64,000 nucleotides of DNA from Celerinatantimonas yamalensis (GTDB lineage: Bacteria > Pseudomonadota > Gammaproteobacteria > Enterobacterales > Celerinatantimonadaceae), in contig NZ_JBEQCT010000002.1 of NCBI RefSeq assembly GCF_046054155.1, forward strand, positions 620,001-684,000, written 5' to 3'. Below, one piece after another: positions 53,394-62,276 of the stretch (positions within the stretch are counted from its first letter, which is position 1; each line of letters begins with the position of its first letter). The notes below the pieces were generated by a model. That model had not been told where the DNA came from and ran no database searches. It saw only the letters and a program-made list of their open reading frames with translations. The position numbers and the translations under genes were made by a program.

Positions 53394-54601
53394 TGGTAAA
53401 CACAATGAGTACATTAAAGAAAATAACATTGGCATTGGCATCAGCTTTTGTACTGACGGTGAGTCATTCGGCATTAGCTAACGAACCAATTAAAATCGAA
53501 CCCGTAAAAACGCCCGCTCATTTTATAAAGGGTGCTGATATTTCTATTTTGGCTGATGTCGAAAAACATGGCGGTGTCTTTTATAATCAAAAAGGAATCA
53601 AACAAGATCCCTTAGTGATCTTAAAACATAATGGGATCAATTATGTTCGTATTCGCCTTTGGAATGATCCTAAAAGTGCCTCAGGTCAACCCTATGGCGG
53701 TGGCAATAATGATTTAACCACCGATCTAGCACTCGCTAAACGCGCTCACGCATTAGGATTAAAGATCTTATTAGATTTTCACTATAGTGATTTTTGGACT
53801 GATCCCGGTAAACAATTCAAGCCAAAAGCATGGGCGAACTATGATTTTCCACAGTTAAAACAGATTATTGGGCAATATACCCAAAAAACGGTTGCCGCCT
53901 TTGCCAAAGCTGGGGTCACACCCAACATGATCCAAATTGGCAATGAGATCAACGGCGGAATTTTGTGGCCGACAGGCAAAAGCTGGGGAGGCGATGGCCA
54001 TGAATTTGATCGTCTCGCTGCGCTGCTCAAATCAGCAATCGCAGGGGCAAAAGCCAGCGCGCCACAAGCCAAAATTATGCTCCATCTAGCCAAAGGTGCC
54101 GACCAAGGCATGTTTAAATGGTGGTTTGGTGAAATCACCAAACGCGACGTTCCCTTCGATGTAATTGGTGTGTCGTTCTATCCCTATTGGGATGGCTCAA
54201 TCAAAGCCTTAAAAGCCAACCTTGATCAAGTCGCCAGCACTTACCATAAAGATATTGTAGTGGTTGAAACACAATATGGTTACACCACTAAAAACTGTGA
54301 CAGCGCTCCAAATAGCTTCGGCGAAAAAGAAGCTAAAAAATCGGGCTACCCAGCTTCCGTTCAAGGACAAGCTGATTTTATTCACGACCTGTTACAAACC
54401 GTCGTTTCAGTGAGCGATCATCGCGGCAAAGGCGTTTTCTATTGGGCTCCTTTGTGGCTTCCCGTGAAAGGATCGACTTGGGCAACACCGGCAGGTATGG
54501 CTTATATTCATGATAAATGGCAAGAGGGAAATTCTCGCGAGAACCAAGACTTATTTAATTGTAAAGGTCATGTATTACCATCTATCAAAGCGTTTAACTA
54601 A
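53393..54601 (+). CDS. ganB: GH53 endo-beta-1,4-galactanase
   Basis: This secreted or periplasmic enzyme cuts beta-1,4-galactan of pectin side chains. The 402-residue protein has a signal peptide (LALASAFVLTVSHSALA) and the GH53 landmarks: GADISILADVEKHGG, NYVRIRLWNDPK, LDFHYSDFWTDPGKQ, the acid/base Glu in QIGNEINGGILWPTG (about 185) and the nucleophile Glu in VVVETQYGYT (about 290). Three residues before the second in-frame Met at 53405 could be skipped, as the ATG at 53393 has a very short SD spacing. Confidence 0.95.
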   Translation: MVNTMSTLKKITLALASAFVLTVSHSALANEPIKIEPVKTPAHFIKGADISILADVEKHGGVFYNQKGIKQDPLVILKHNGINYVRIRLWNDPKSASGQPYGGGNNDLTTDLALAKRAHALGLKILLDFHYSDFWTDPGKQFKPKAWANYDFPQLKQIIGQYTQKTVAAFAKAGVTPNMIQIGNEINGGILWPTGKSWGGDGHEFDRLAALLKSAIAGAKASAPQAKIMLHLAKGADQGMFKWWFGEITKRDVPFDVIGVSFYPYWDGSIKALKANLDQVASTYHKDIVVVETQYGYTTKNCDSAPNSFGEKEAKKSGYPASVQGQADFIHDLLQTVVSVSDHRGKGVFYWAPLWLPVKGSTWATPAGMAYIHDKWQEGNSRENQDLFNCKGHVLPSIKAFN

Positions 54602-54618
54602 TATTTGGAGTCGGCTTT

Positions 54619-56688
54619 ATGTCTACAGCAAAACCAACGATGAAGGATTTCCCTGCCCTGTTGCACGGTGCCGATTACAATCCCGAGCAATGGTTAGAAG
54701 ATCCTAGTATTTTCGACAAAGACATGACGATGATGAAAGAAGCGCATTGTAATGTTATGTCTGTGGGGATTTTTAGTTGGGCCATGTTAGAACCAAGCGA
54801 AGGCGAGTTTGATTTTCACTGGCTAGATGACGTGCTCGATGGACTTCACAAAAATGGGATTAACGTGTTACTGGCGACCCCAAGCGGGGCTCGCCCAGCA
54901 TGGCTGTCGCAAAAATACCCAGAGGTATTACGTGTTAATGCCGAACGGGTACGCGCCCTTCATGGCGGCAGGCATAACCACTGTCTGACGTCTCCTGTTT
55001 ATCGGGATAAAGTGGGTATCATTAATCGCAAACTGGCCGAGCGTTACGCTCATCACCCTGCCATTATTGGCTGGCATTTGTCTAATGAATATGGCGGGGA
55101 GTGTCACTGCGATCTCTGCCAACATGAATTTAGCAACTGGCTCAAAGCTAAATATGACTCGCTCGATGCGCTTAATCAATCGTGGTGGAGCCGCTTTTGG
55201 AGTCATACCTACTCAGATTGGAGCCAATTAGAATCACCTTCGCCTCACGGGGAAATGAGTATTCATGGCTTAAATCTTGACTGGAAACGTTTTAATACCG
55301 ACCAAGTGACCAAGTTCTGCCAGCATGAAATTCAGTCAGTGCGCTCATTTAATCCAGAACTCCCCGTGACCACCAATTTCATGGAGTACTTTTACGATTA
55401 TGATTATTGGAAATTGGCCAGCATCTTAGATGTGATTTCATGGGATAGCTACCCGCTATGGCATGGTCAGTGGCCCGATCACCAAACCGCGGCTTATATT
55501 GGTATGTACCATGATTTAATGCGTACCCTCAAAGGCGGGCAACCATTTTTACTGATGGAGTCCACTCCCAGTGCGACCAACTGGCAACCGATCAGCAAAT
55601 TGAAAAAGCCGGGGATGCACATACTTTCATCACTGCAAGCCGTTGCCCATGGTTCGAACTCCGTGCAATATTTCCAGTGGCGTAAAAGTCGCGGGTCGGT
55701 AGAAAAATTCCATGGTGCCGTGGTTGACCATGTTGGTCATTTAGACACTCGGGTTGGCCGAGAAGTTTGCCAGCTTGGCGATGTATTAAGCCAACTGCCA
55801 CAACTCACCCAATCGCGTATTAAGGCGAAAGTAGCGATCGTCTTTGATTGGGATAGTCGCTGGGCGATGGATAATGCCCAAGGACCCAGAAACCAAGGCT
55901 TGTTCTATGAAAAGACCGTTAATGATCACTATCGGCCATTTTGGGAGATGGGGATTAGTGTCGATGTCATCAATCAAAGCTGTAATTTAGACCAATATCA
56001 ATTGGTGATTGCACCCATGCTTTACATGGTCAAAGCAGACTTTGCCGCGAAGTTACAAACATTTGTCGACGAAGGCGGCTGTTTAGTCTCGACCTATTGG
56101 AGTGGCATCGTCAATGAGCATGACCTATGCTTTTTAGGTGGATTCCCCGGGCCGCTGAAAGATATTTTGGGGATCTGGTCAGAAGAGATTGATAGCCTCT
56201 ATGACGGCGAAACCAATCATGTGACAGGTAAAGAAGCAAATGCATTAGCCCTGAAAGGCCCTTATACAGCTCAACATTTGTGTGATTTAGTTCATCTAGA
56301 AGGCGCGCAAGCATTGGCAAGCTATGATGATGACTTTTACCAAGATTATCCAGCAGTAACTGTCAATCAGTATGGCAAGGGTTCAGCCTATTACATTGCC
56401 TCGCGAAATGATGAAGCATTCCATCAAGACTTTGCCACATCGCTCGCTGATACACTGCAGTTACCACGAGCCATCGCCACAGAGCTGCCTCAAGGGGTGA
56501 GCGCACAGGCAAGAGAGGATTCGCAGCAACGCTTCATCTTTGTGCAAAACTTTACTAATGCAGCAGTGCAAGTAAGTCTGCCGCATGCTTATAAAAATGC
56601 ACTCAGTCGTGAGACCCACCAAGGTCAGTTATCACTGGATGCGTTCGGCTTTGCTATTTTGACAGAGCCCACCGATAAGGAAAGCTAA
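54619..56688 (+). CDS. ganA: GH42 beta-galactosidase
   Basis: This 689-residue cytoplasmic enzyme would hydrolyse imported galacto-oligosaccharides to galactose. GH42 features are HGADYNPEQWLEDP, the acid/base Glu in GWHLSNEYGGECHCDLCQ together with the zinc-type Cys cluster (CHCDLC), the nucleophile Glu in LLMESTPSATNWQ (about 315), and the C-terminal beta-domains. No signal peptide. GGAGT precedes the ATG. A lone EIIB gene starts 1 base after its stop. Confidence 0.96.
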   Translation: MSTAKPTMKDFPALLHGADYNPEQWLEDPSIFDKDMTMMKEAHCNVMSVGIFSWAMLEPSEGEFDFHWLDDVLDGLHKNGINVLLATPSGARPAWLSQKYPEVLRVNAERVRALHGGRHNHCLTSPVYRDKVGIINRKLAERYAHHPAIIGWHLSNEYGGECHCDLCQHEFSNWLKAKYDSLDALNQSWWSRFWSHTYSDWSQLESPSPHGEMSIHGLNLDWKRFNTDQVTKFCQHEIQSVRSFNPELPVTTNFMEYFYDYDYWKLASILDVISWDSYPLWHGQWPDHQTAAYIGMYHDLMRTLKGGQPFLLMESTPSATNWQPISKLKKPGMHILSSLQAVAHGSNSVQYFQWRKSRGSVEKFHGAVVDHVGHLDTRVGREVCQLGDVLSQLPQLTQSRIKAKVAIVFDWDSRWAMDNAQGPRNQGLFYEKTVNDHYRPFWEMGISVDVINQSCNLDQYQLVIAPMLYMVKADFAAKLQTFVDEGGCLVSTYWSGIVNEHDLCFLGGFPGPLKDILGIWSEEIDSLYDGETNHVTGKEANALALKGPYTAQHLCDLVHLEGAQALASYDDDFYQDYPAVTVNQYGKGSAYYIASRNDEAFHQDFATSLADTLQLPRAIATELPQGVSAQAREDSQQRFIFVQNFTNAAVQVSLPHAYKNALSRETHQGQLSLDAFGFAILTEPTDKES

Positions 56689-56689
56689 C

Positions 56690-57016
56690 ATGCAGATCAC
56701 TGAATTACTCACTGGGCTGAAAAAGGTGTTAAGTCATCAAAACCAGCACCACCTCTCGACACCCATTGACTTAGATGACGACTGCAAGGTGCTCATTAAT
56801 GCATTTGGCGGCAAAGATAATATTCAAAGTATCGATGCTTGCTTAACGCGATTACGAGTTAAAGTCAGCGATCTATCGTTGATTCATACCGAGCAGATAC
56901 AATCCATTGGCGCGCGTGGGGTCATCATTATCGATCATGAAGTTCAAGCTATTTTTGGACGTACATCTGATAAGCTAAAAGCAGATCTTACTTTATGGTT
57001 AGATGAAAACCGCTAA
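56690..57016 (+). CDS. Stand-alone PTS EIIB domain (glucose family)
   Basis: This 108-residue protein is a complete glucose-family EIIB domain: NAFGGKDNIQSIDACLTRLR, with the phosphorylatable Cys in DACLTRLRVKV (about residue 52), then IGARGVIIIDHEVQAIFGRTS. No EIIA or EIIC partner is encoded nearby; the locus otherwise uses ABC transport. ATG is one base behind ganA with AAGGA inside its end, so translation is coupled. It may act as a phosphate-dependent sensor or use a distant EIIC (inference). Confidence 0.85.
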   Translation: MQITELLTGLKKVLSHQNQHHLSTPIDLDDDCKVLINAFGGKDNIQSIDACLTRLRVKVSDLSLIHTEQIQSIGARGVIIIDHEVQAIFGRTSDKLKADLTLWLDENR

Positions 57017-57044
57017 TTGACGCTTACCTTTACAGTTTGTCATC

Positions 57045-57076
57045 AAGAGCAATGATCATGATTCATTGCTCTTTTA
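57045..57076 (+). terminator. Terminator of the gan operon
   Basis: An 11-bp stem AAGAGCAATGA / TCATTGCTCTT with loop TCATGAT is followed by TTAC and TTTTC, 28 bases after the EIIB stop. Confidence 0.85.
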
Positions 57077-57430
57077 CTTTTCTTAGGCTGTATCTACAGA
57101 TCAAGTATCCCCCCAAGCATCGAGCGCATGAACCACTATCGAGCTTGCATCACCTCTTTACTCAGCCAAAGTGAATGACGCATCTAGCTTTATTCAGGTT
57201 TAAGCTTCACCTCATAAGAAAAAAGATTAAAGCATAATGATGATGGGAAGTCTTTGTCCATCAAAACGCAGTCATCATAAGTAACCTGTGACTCACCGAT
57301 GGAATAAGATATATCACGATTCTCAACGCAACGCGCTAAACTCAGTTATGGCGATCAAGGTAGTTCGAATAACTTTGCTTGTCAGCTCTTCTTCTCTTTG
57401 GTTTTAAACATCTGCATGATCGATTACTTT
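57077..57430. other. Convergent gap, no gene seen
   Basis: This 354-base stretch lies between the gan operon and the converging exonuclease gene. No open frame with recognisable content was found. Confidence 0.5.
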
Positions 57431-58156
57431 TCATCTCGATATCTTAAATATAGTTTCGAAATCAATCTGTTCATGACCAAACATTACCATTATCTGAGCT
57501 AAAAATAGTTCCGCGCTGGCCATTGCATCGACTAGAGCATTATGCGCAGCGTATAGAGGTAAACCATAATGTTGTCGGGAGGTGCTTAAGCGCCAATCTT
57601 CTGGGTGTGCGGATCGTCTCACCATCTGATTCCGAGCTTGCTCCATACGCAGCGTATCGAGCCAGGGAATAGGGAGTGCCTTGAGCTGATAGGTCTTGTT
57701 GATATACTGATTAAAAAAACGTTCTTCGATGACCGTTCCATGAACCAGAATCAGTTTATTCTCCATGGCTTGAAACAGCCGGCTAAATGCGCAAGATAAT
57801 GCAATGCCTTTATTGCTGAGTTCTTGAGGCAATAACTGATGTATTTTGGCTGTATTGGCTATCGATGACGAATGGATCACTTCGTTGATCAACATATATC
57901 TGGCAGAGCTTAAACGGATAATCTCTTTTTCGATGACGACCCATCCCATACTAAGAATCTGTTCATTCTGGGGATCAACGCCTGTGGTTTCAAAATCAAC
58001 GACCAAAATATCAATATCTCTGATATTTGTTTTTAATGTTAATTGAGGTGATAGCACCAATGGTTTAAGTTCATCAGGAAGTTGATCTATTGGGTAATTA
58101 TTCCTTTTTTTTAACCACTTTTCGGCGGGTGAACACAACCAATTAGGACGCATCAT
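57431..58156 (-). CDS. DEDDh 3'-5' exonuclease (DnaQ/PolC-epsilon family)
   Basis: This 241-residue protein holds the DnaQ-type exonuclease motifs: DILVVDFETTGVDPQNEQIL (ExoI, about 50-70), VHGTVIEERFFNQYI (ExoII) and the HNALVDAMASAEL His-Asp (ExoIII). Typical substrates are nucleic acid 3' ends. The ATG at 58156 overlaps the stop of the upstream gene (TAATG), so it is coupled to the CBS/nucleotidyltransferase gene. The same gene pair is often seen behind solute:sodium symporters such as acetate permease. Confidence 0.88.
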   Translation of the reverse strand: MMRPNWLCSPAEKWLKKRNNYPIDQLPDELKPLVLSPQLTLKTNIRDIDILVVDFETTGVDPQNEQILSMGWVVIEKEIIRLSSARYMLINEVIHSSSIANTAKIHQLLPQELSNKGIALSCAFSRLFQAMENKLILVHGTVIEERFFNQYINKTYQLKALPIPWLDTLRMEQARNQMVRRSAHPEDWRLSTSRQHYGLPLYAAHNALVDAMASAELFLAQIMVMFGHEQIDFETIFKISR

Positions 58157-60012
58157 TAACACCCAAATTTCATTTTAATCGCGTCCTGAAAGCCACTAAT
58201 AATTCGAAATGCATCTTTTAAGTGCTGGCGATCAAAACTACCAAATTCATTTGGATCAATATAATTCGACACAGCTTCTGCCCCGCGTAAACAATTAAGA
58301 TGATGTGCGTAACGCAACTGGTTAATAAACCGGTAAGTGCCGAGCAAATCCAATGCGGAACGTTCATTAATCACCCCTTTTTCATAGGCAAATTGGATAC
58401 GATCTTCCGTATTTAACTTATCGCCACCTTCATAGAGCGTATAAATTCGAGCCAGATCAACTAAACAACCGATAGCGGCTCGCTTAATATTCAGTTTATT
58501 TTCATTTTCGCCGTTTTTTTCTAGCACCACGTTATTAAAAATACCCAGCGGGGGGCGAGTTCTCAAGGTATTGCGAACCAACGCAACCATCAGATGTCGG
58601 TTTCCCGTAACCTGTTTCAGACGATATGTATCTAACTGATTAAAAAGCGAAAAAGTACCGTGAACGGGTCGAATATCAAGAAAGACGGTTAAATTGAGTA
58701 ACATCTCATATTCAGGATTGATGGCCCACTTGCGATAATACTGCTGCCAGATATTCACTTTTTGACACCATTTAGGTACTGCGGCCATAAACCGGCCCGA
58801 GCAAAGGCTATAACCACACTGATCCAGTCCTTTGCACACATACATCGCAAAATGATGAAAATAAGCTTTATCAACCTCAGTGGCACTATTATCTAAAACT
58901 AAGGCATTATCCTGATCGGATCCTAGGTGCACTTCATTTCGGGCGTGAGAACCTGCCGCTATCCAAACGTATTGACAAGACGGTTGGCCAAACATTTCCT
59001 CCGCCATTCTAAGCAGTTGCTGAGTAAATGCATCATAGACCATACTCATAACCTGTCCGACAACGACGCTCGGTAAATCGCTTTCTGCCATCGCCTCAAA
59101 AATGGCTTGCCGATCAAGGGCTAAAGCAACTAACTCATCCACCTGATGACAACGACTTATCTTTTCAATCAGAAAAACAGCTTGAATACTGTGTTTATGA
59201 ATCAGCTGTTGTGGCGTAATCAGTCCAATAACTTTTTTATTATCGTCCAAAACTGGCAGATTCTGAATTTTGTAGCGCATCATAATATTCATGGCTGCCA
59301 GAACTAATTCATCATGCCCAATCGTATGTGGATGATGCGTCATTACCTGCGTGATGTGCTGGGACGTATCGACCCCCTGAGCGACGACCCGTTTAGTCAT
59401 ATCCTTGTCGGTCACCATCCCCAACAGTCGCCCATTTTCAACAATAACACAACAGGAACACGCTTTTTCGTGGCGCATTAAATACGCCACCTCCCGGATC
59501 GTCATACTGGGAGTAGCCACTGCAATATTATGACTAGCAACCTTTTCTACTCTCTGAAAAAACAATCCTTTTTCTTCTTGAGCATATTTAACGCTCATTG
59601 TTGAATCCATGCGTTGGCTCGCATTTAAAGCCAACTGCTCAGAGATATTTGGATAATCGGCGACGCAACGTAATAAAGCGACATAGTCAAAACGGTAAAG
59701 TAACGTGCTTTCGAGTGCCTTGACCTGATATTCATCGCCGGGAATCGGACTATGCAGACTAAAGCCGAAAATATCCATCTCCCCTAAACGCGACCGTAAA
59801 CTGCCATCGGGTAATCGTTGCTCCACCACCCCCGAGCGAAGAATGTAGAGGTAGTGATGCTGATCCTTATCAATTGGCAAACTGTCAGATTTTGCGAGAT
59901 AGAGAATATCCGCCTCGCTGGCAATCGCATCGAGAACCTCATCAGGCAGTAGATCAAACGGTGAAATTGATTTTAAAAAAGAAACCACATTTGGGAATAG
60001 CGTATTATCCAT
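58156..60012 (-). CDS. cNMP-binding/CBS/DUF294 nucleotidyltransferase-like protein
   Basis: This 618-residue protein has a cyclic-nucleotide-binding-like domain (about 15-130), a CBS pair (155-280, VIVENGRLLGMVTDKDMTK and NLPVLDDNKKVIGLITPQQL), and a GlnD-like nucleotidyltransferase domain (DUF294) with AAGSHARNEVHLGSDQDNAL (about 365-385), then a substrate-binding domain. The pattern suggests signal-driven transfer of nucleotides to an unknown protein. I start at ATG 60012: an upstream ATG at 60060 would run through the sglT terminator. It is coupled to the exonuclease gene downstream. Confidence 0.88.
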   Translation of the reverse strand: MDNTLFPNVVSFLKSISPFDLLPDEVLDAIASEADILYLAKSDSLPIDKDQHHYLYILRSGVVEQRLPDGSLRSRLGEMDIFGFSLHSPIPGDEYQVKALESTLLYRFDYVALLRCVADYPNISEQLALNASQRMDSTMSVKYAQEEKGLFFQRVEKVASHNIAVATPSMTIREVAYLMRHEKACSCCVIVENGRLLGMVTDKDMTKRVVAQGVDTSQHITQVMTHHPHTIGHDELVLAAMNIMMRYKIQNLPVLDDNKKVIGLITPQQLIHKHSIQAVFLIEKISRCHQVDELVALALDRQAIFEAMAESDLPSVVVGQVMSMVYDAFTQQLLRMAEEMFGQPSCQYVWIAAGSHARNEVHLGSDQDNALVLDNSATEVDKAYFHHFAMYVCKGLDQCGYSLCSGRFMAAVPKWCQKVNIWQQYYRKWAINPEYEMLLNLTVFLDIRPVHGTFSLFNQLDTYRLKQVTGNRHLMVALVRNTLRTRPPLGIFNNVVLEKNGENENKLNIKRAAIGCLVDLARIYTLYEGGDKLNTEDRIQFAYEKGVINERSALDLLGTYRFINQLRYAHHLNCLRGAEAVSNYIDPNEFGSFDRQHLKDAFRIISGFQDAIKMKFGC

Positions 60013-60031
60013 TTTCACTGACTCATTGAGC

Positions 60032-60054
60032 AAAAAAGCCCCAATAAGGGGCTT
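60032..60054 (-). terminator. Terminator after sglT
   Basis: On the minus strand AAGCCCC-TTATT-GGGGCTT is followed by a run of Ts. It lies 20 bases after the sglT stop. It shows that sglT can be transcribed alone, with read-through or a separate promoter needed for the next genes. Confidence 0.85.
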
Positions 60055-60074
60055 CAACATGAGAGTTCTAAGAA

Positions 60075-61706
60075 CTACCAGAACAATGTATAAAGAACTG
60101 CAAGCAAAATCATAATGCCATAAGATGCGATATTAAACCCCTTGTCCGTGACAAACATCGTCGAGGTCAAACTAATCCCTTTTGGATCGTCATCATTTTC
60201 AGATGTGCTTAAACTGGTCAATGCAATAACCACTATTGTAAATAATAATGTGTATAACATTTGATCCATAAAAGGCATCGATATAGGCATGAATTTCAGG
60301 AACAAGGCAAATGGGATGGAGGCAACCACACCGATAATGGCACCTTTACTAGTGGTTTTTTTCCAGAATAGTCCCAACAGGAACACCGCTAAGATACCTG
60401 GGCTTACCAAACCGGTATATTCCTGAATATATTGGAAGGCCTGGCCAATATTACCCAGTAGTGGAGCCACACAACATGCAATAATTAATGCCACAATTGC
60501 AGAGATACGCCCTACATTCACCAATTTATAATCACCAGATTGCGGTGCAATGTACTCTTTATAGATATCCATGGTGAAAATAGTCGCAGTCGAGTTCAGC
60601 ATCGATGCCAGTGACGATACGATAGCCGCCGCAAGAGCCGCAAACACCAACCCTTTCACACCCACAGGAAGCAACTGAGTTAACCAAGGATACGCTTTAT
60701 CCGCATGCGCAATACTCGGCAAGTTAGTCATGGCCACACCGTTTAAATTAGCCATTAGCTGTGGATCCGAGGTAATCACGTAGGCGGCGATCCCTGGAAG
60801 CACGACTAAAAATGGCACAATCATTTTCAGATAAGCTGCAAATACAATCCCTTTTTGGGCTTCTGGAACAGATTTTGCCGCTAATGTGCGTTGAATAATA
60901 TATTGGTTAAATCCCCAGTAATATAAGTTTGCCACCCAAAGACCACCAATGAGAACCGCAATACCCGGCAAATTCATATATTGCGGGTTACTCTGGCTCA
61001 GAATCATTTCAAAGTGACCCGGAGCGACCGCTATCATTTTCGATAAACCAGCGAACCAACCGGCGTCCCCACCAATAAAACCAACGGCTAAATAGGTCGT
61101 CAGAAAACCGCCTAAAACGAGGAAGAACACCTGAATAACATCGGTCCATACAACCGCGGATAAACCACCATAAATTGAGTACACTAAGGCAAATAGTGCT
61201 AGCCCAATAATCGAATACATGAGTGGAATGCCCAGAATAGTCTCAAGTGCCAATCCCCCTAAATACAATACTGAAGTTAAATTGACGAAAATATAGAGCG
61301 CGATCCAAAACACGGCTAAAATTGTTTTTAATTTCTTGTTAAAACGCTTCTCAACAAATTCGGGGATGGTGTAGATCCCCTTATCGATGAATATAGGTAA
61401 GAAATATTTACCTACGATGATCAGCGTGATAGCTGACATCCATTCGTAGGAAGCGATTGCCAGACCAATGGTATACCCCGAACCTGACATTCCAATAAAT
61501 TGCTCGGCAGAAATATTAGCGGCAATCAGAGACGCCCCCACCGCCCACCAGGGAAGAGATTTTCCAGCGAGGAAGTAGTCTTCTGTACTTTTTTGTACGC
61601 CTTTTTTATCGCGAGAGACCCAAAGCCCTACCCCGATAATAATTAAGACATATATGGCAAAGACCAGCATGTCTATAAAACCTAAGCCATGTTCCGTGCT
61701 CAACAT
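60075..61706 (-). CDS. sglT: Sodium/galactose symporter (SGLT family)
   Basis: This 543-residue symporter is highly similar to Vibrio parahaemolyticus vSGLT along its length. It begins MLSTEHGLGFIDMLVFAIYV and contains SLIAANISAEQFIGMSGSGY (sugar-gate region), NLYYWGFNQYIIQRTLAAKS (the Asn/Tyr/Gln sugar-contact region) and the 14 hydrophobic segments expected. It couples galactose uptake to the sodium gradient. A GalR-type operator and a CRP site lie upstream. Confidence 0.95.
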   Translation of the reverse strand: MLSTEHGLGFIDMLVFAIYVLIIIGVGLWVSRDKKGVQKSTEDYFLAGKSLPWWAVGASLIAANISAEQFIGMSGSGYTIGLAIASYEWMSAITLIIVGKYFLPIFIDKGIYTIPEFVEKRFNKKLKTILAVFWIALYIFVNLTSVLYLGGLALETILGIPLMYSIIGLALFALVYSIYGGLSAVVWTDVIQVFFLVLGGFLTTYLAVGFIGGDAGWFAGLSKMIAVAPGHFEMILSQSNPQYMNLPGIAVLIGGLWVANLYYWGFNQYIIQRTLAAKSVPEAQKGIVFAAYLKMIVPFLVVLPGIAAYVITSDPQLMANLNGVAMTNLPSIAHADKAYPWLTQLLPVGVKGLVFAALAAAIVSSLASMLNSTATIFTMDIYKEYIAPQSGDYKLVNVGRISAIVALIIACCVAPLLGNIGQAFQYIQEYTGLVSPGILAVFLLGLFWKKTTSKGAIIGVVASIPFALFLKFMPISMPFMDQMLYTLLFTIVVIALTSLSTSENDDDPKGISLTSTMFVTDKGFNIASYGIMILLAVLYTLFW

Positions 61707-61748
61707 TTTTTTCCCCTTGTTATGCGTTGTTATGCGTCCACGGCTGGA

Positions 61749-61764
61749 TTGTAAGCGCTTCCAA
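61749..61764. promoter_or_regulatory. GalR-type operator upstream of sglT
   Basis: TTGTAAGCGCTTCCAA is 14/16 palindromic and matches the GalR consensus GTGTAANCGNTTACAC in the core (TAAGCGCTT). It lies 43 bases upstream of sglT and 11 bases from a CRP-like site. Confidence 0.7.
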
Positions 61765-61774
61765 TAACGAAAAG

Positions 61775-61790
61775 TGTAATCTACGTCACA
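61775..61790. promoter_or_regulatory. CRP site upstream of sglT
   Basis: TGTAATCTACGTCACA matches TGTGA-N6-TCACA at 9 of 10 positions. It is 69 bases upstream of the sglT start, a usual class I/II activation distance. Confidence 0.65.
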
Positions 61791-62164
61791 TCTATGAGAG
61801 GCTTATTGATTCATTTATAAAACTATCTCCAACTCTGAGTACCACATTGGTACAGACTAGAAAGGTCTATGAGTGAGTTCAGCGTAGACCCCTTTGCCAT
61901 TACGTTTTTGATTTGAGACGACGCATCGCAAACTTACTTTTAGTCAGCCACGGTATGAAGCTGTATCGACGCGCCATTTTAATGGGAAATAACGTATCAA
62001 ACGCTAGTTGGGTTAGCGTGATTTGAGATCGCTGAACATAAAAGCAGACGAAGGATACCTAGAAGCATCAATGCTGACTTAACGAAATGATCGGCGTGAG
62101 ATCAGACGCAACCAATAAAAGCGGATACCGAACCTATTCGATCAATAACGAAGCGCAAAAAGCA
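61791..62164. other. Intergenic stretch between sglT and galE copy 2
   Basis: This 374-base stretch between divergent genes shows no coding sequence. It should hold both promoters together with the CRP and GalR sites at its ends. Confidence 0.45.
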
Positions 62165-62180
62165 TGTGATTGGCATCACG
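62165..62180. promoter_or_regulatory. CRP site upstream of galE copy 2
   Basis: TGTGATTGGCATCACG matches the CRP consensus at 9 of 10 positions. It lies 97 bases before the galE copy 2 start. Confidence 0.65.
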
Positions 62181-62236
62181 ATTCATTAAGTTTTAAATCC
62201 CATCCTAGCAGAAAAAATATTAGAGTATAATCACTA

Positions 62237-62252
62237 GGGTAAACGTTTACAC
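62237..62252. promoter_or_regulatory. GalR operator upstream of galET
   Basis: GGGTAAACGTTTACAC matches the GalR consensus GTGTAANCGNTTACAC at 13 of 14 defined positions. It lies 25 bases upstream of the galE copy 2 start, where bound GalR would block transcription or the promoter. Confidence 0.78.
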
Positions 62253-62276
62253 TCCAGACGAAAAGGTAGAGTAACG

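Noticed and set aside
60013..60060. N-terminal extension of the cNMP/CBS protein from ATG 60060
   Set aside because: It would be encoded by the sglT terminator hairpin; the ATG at 60012 gives a normal domain start.
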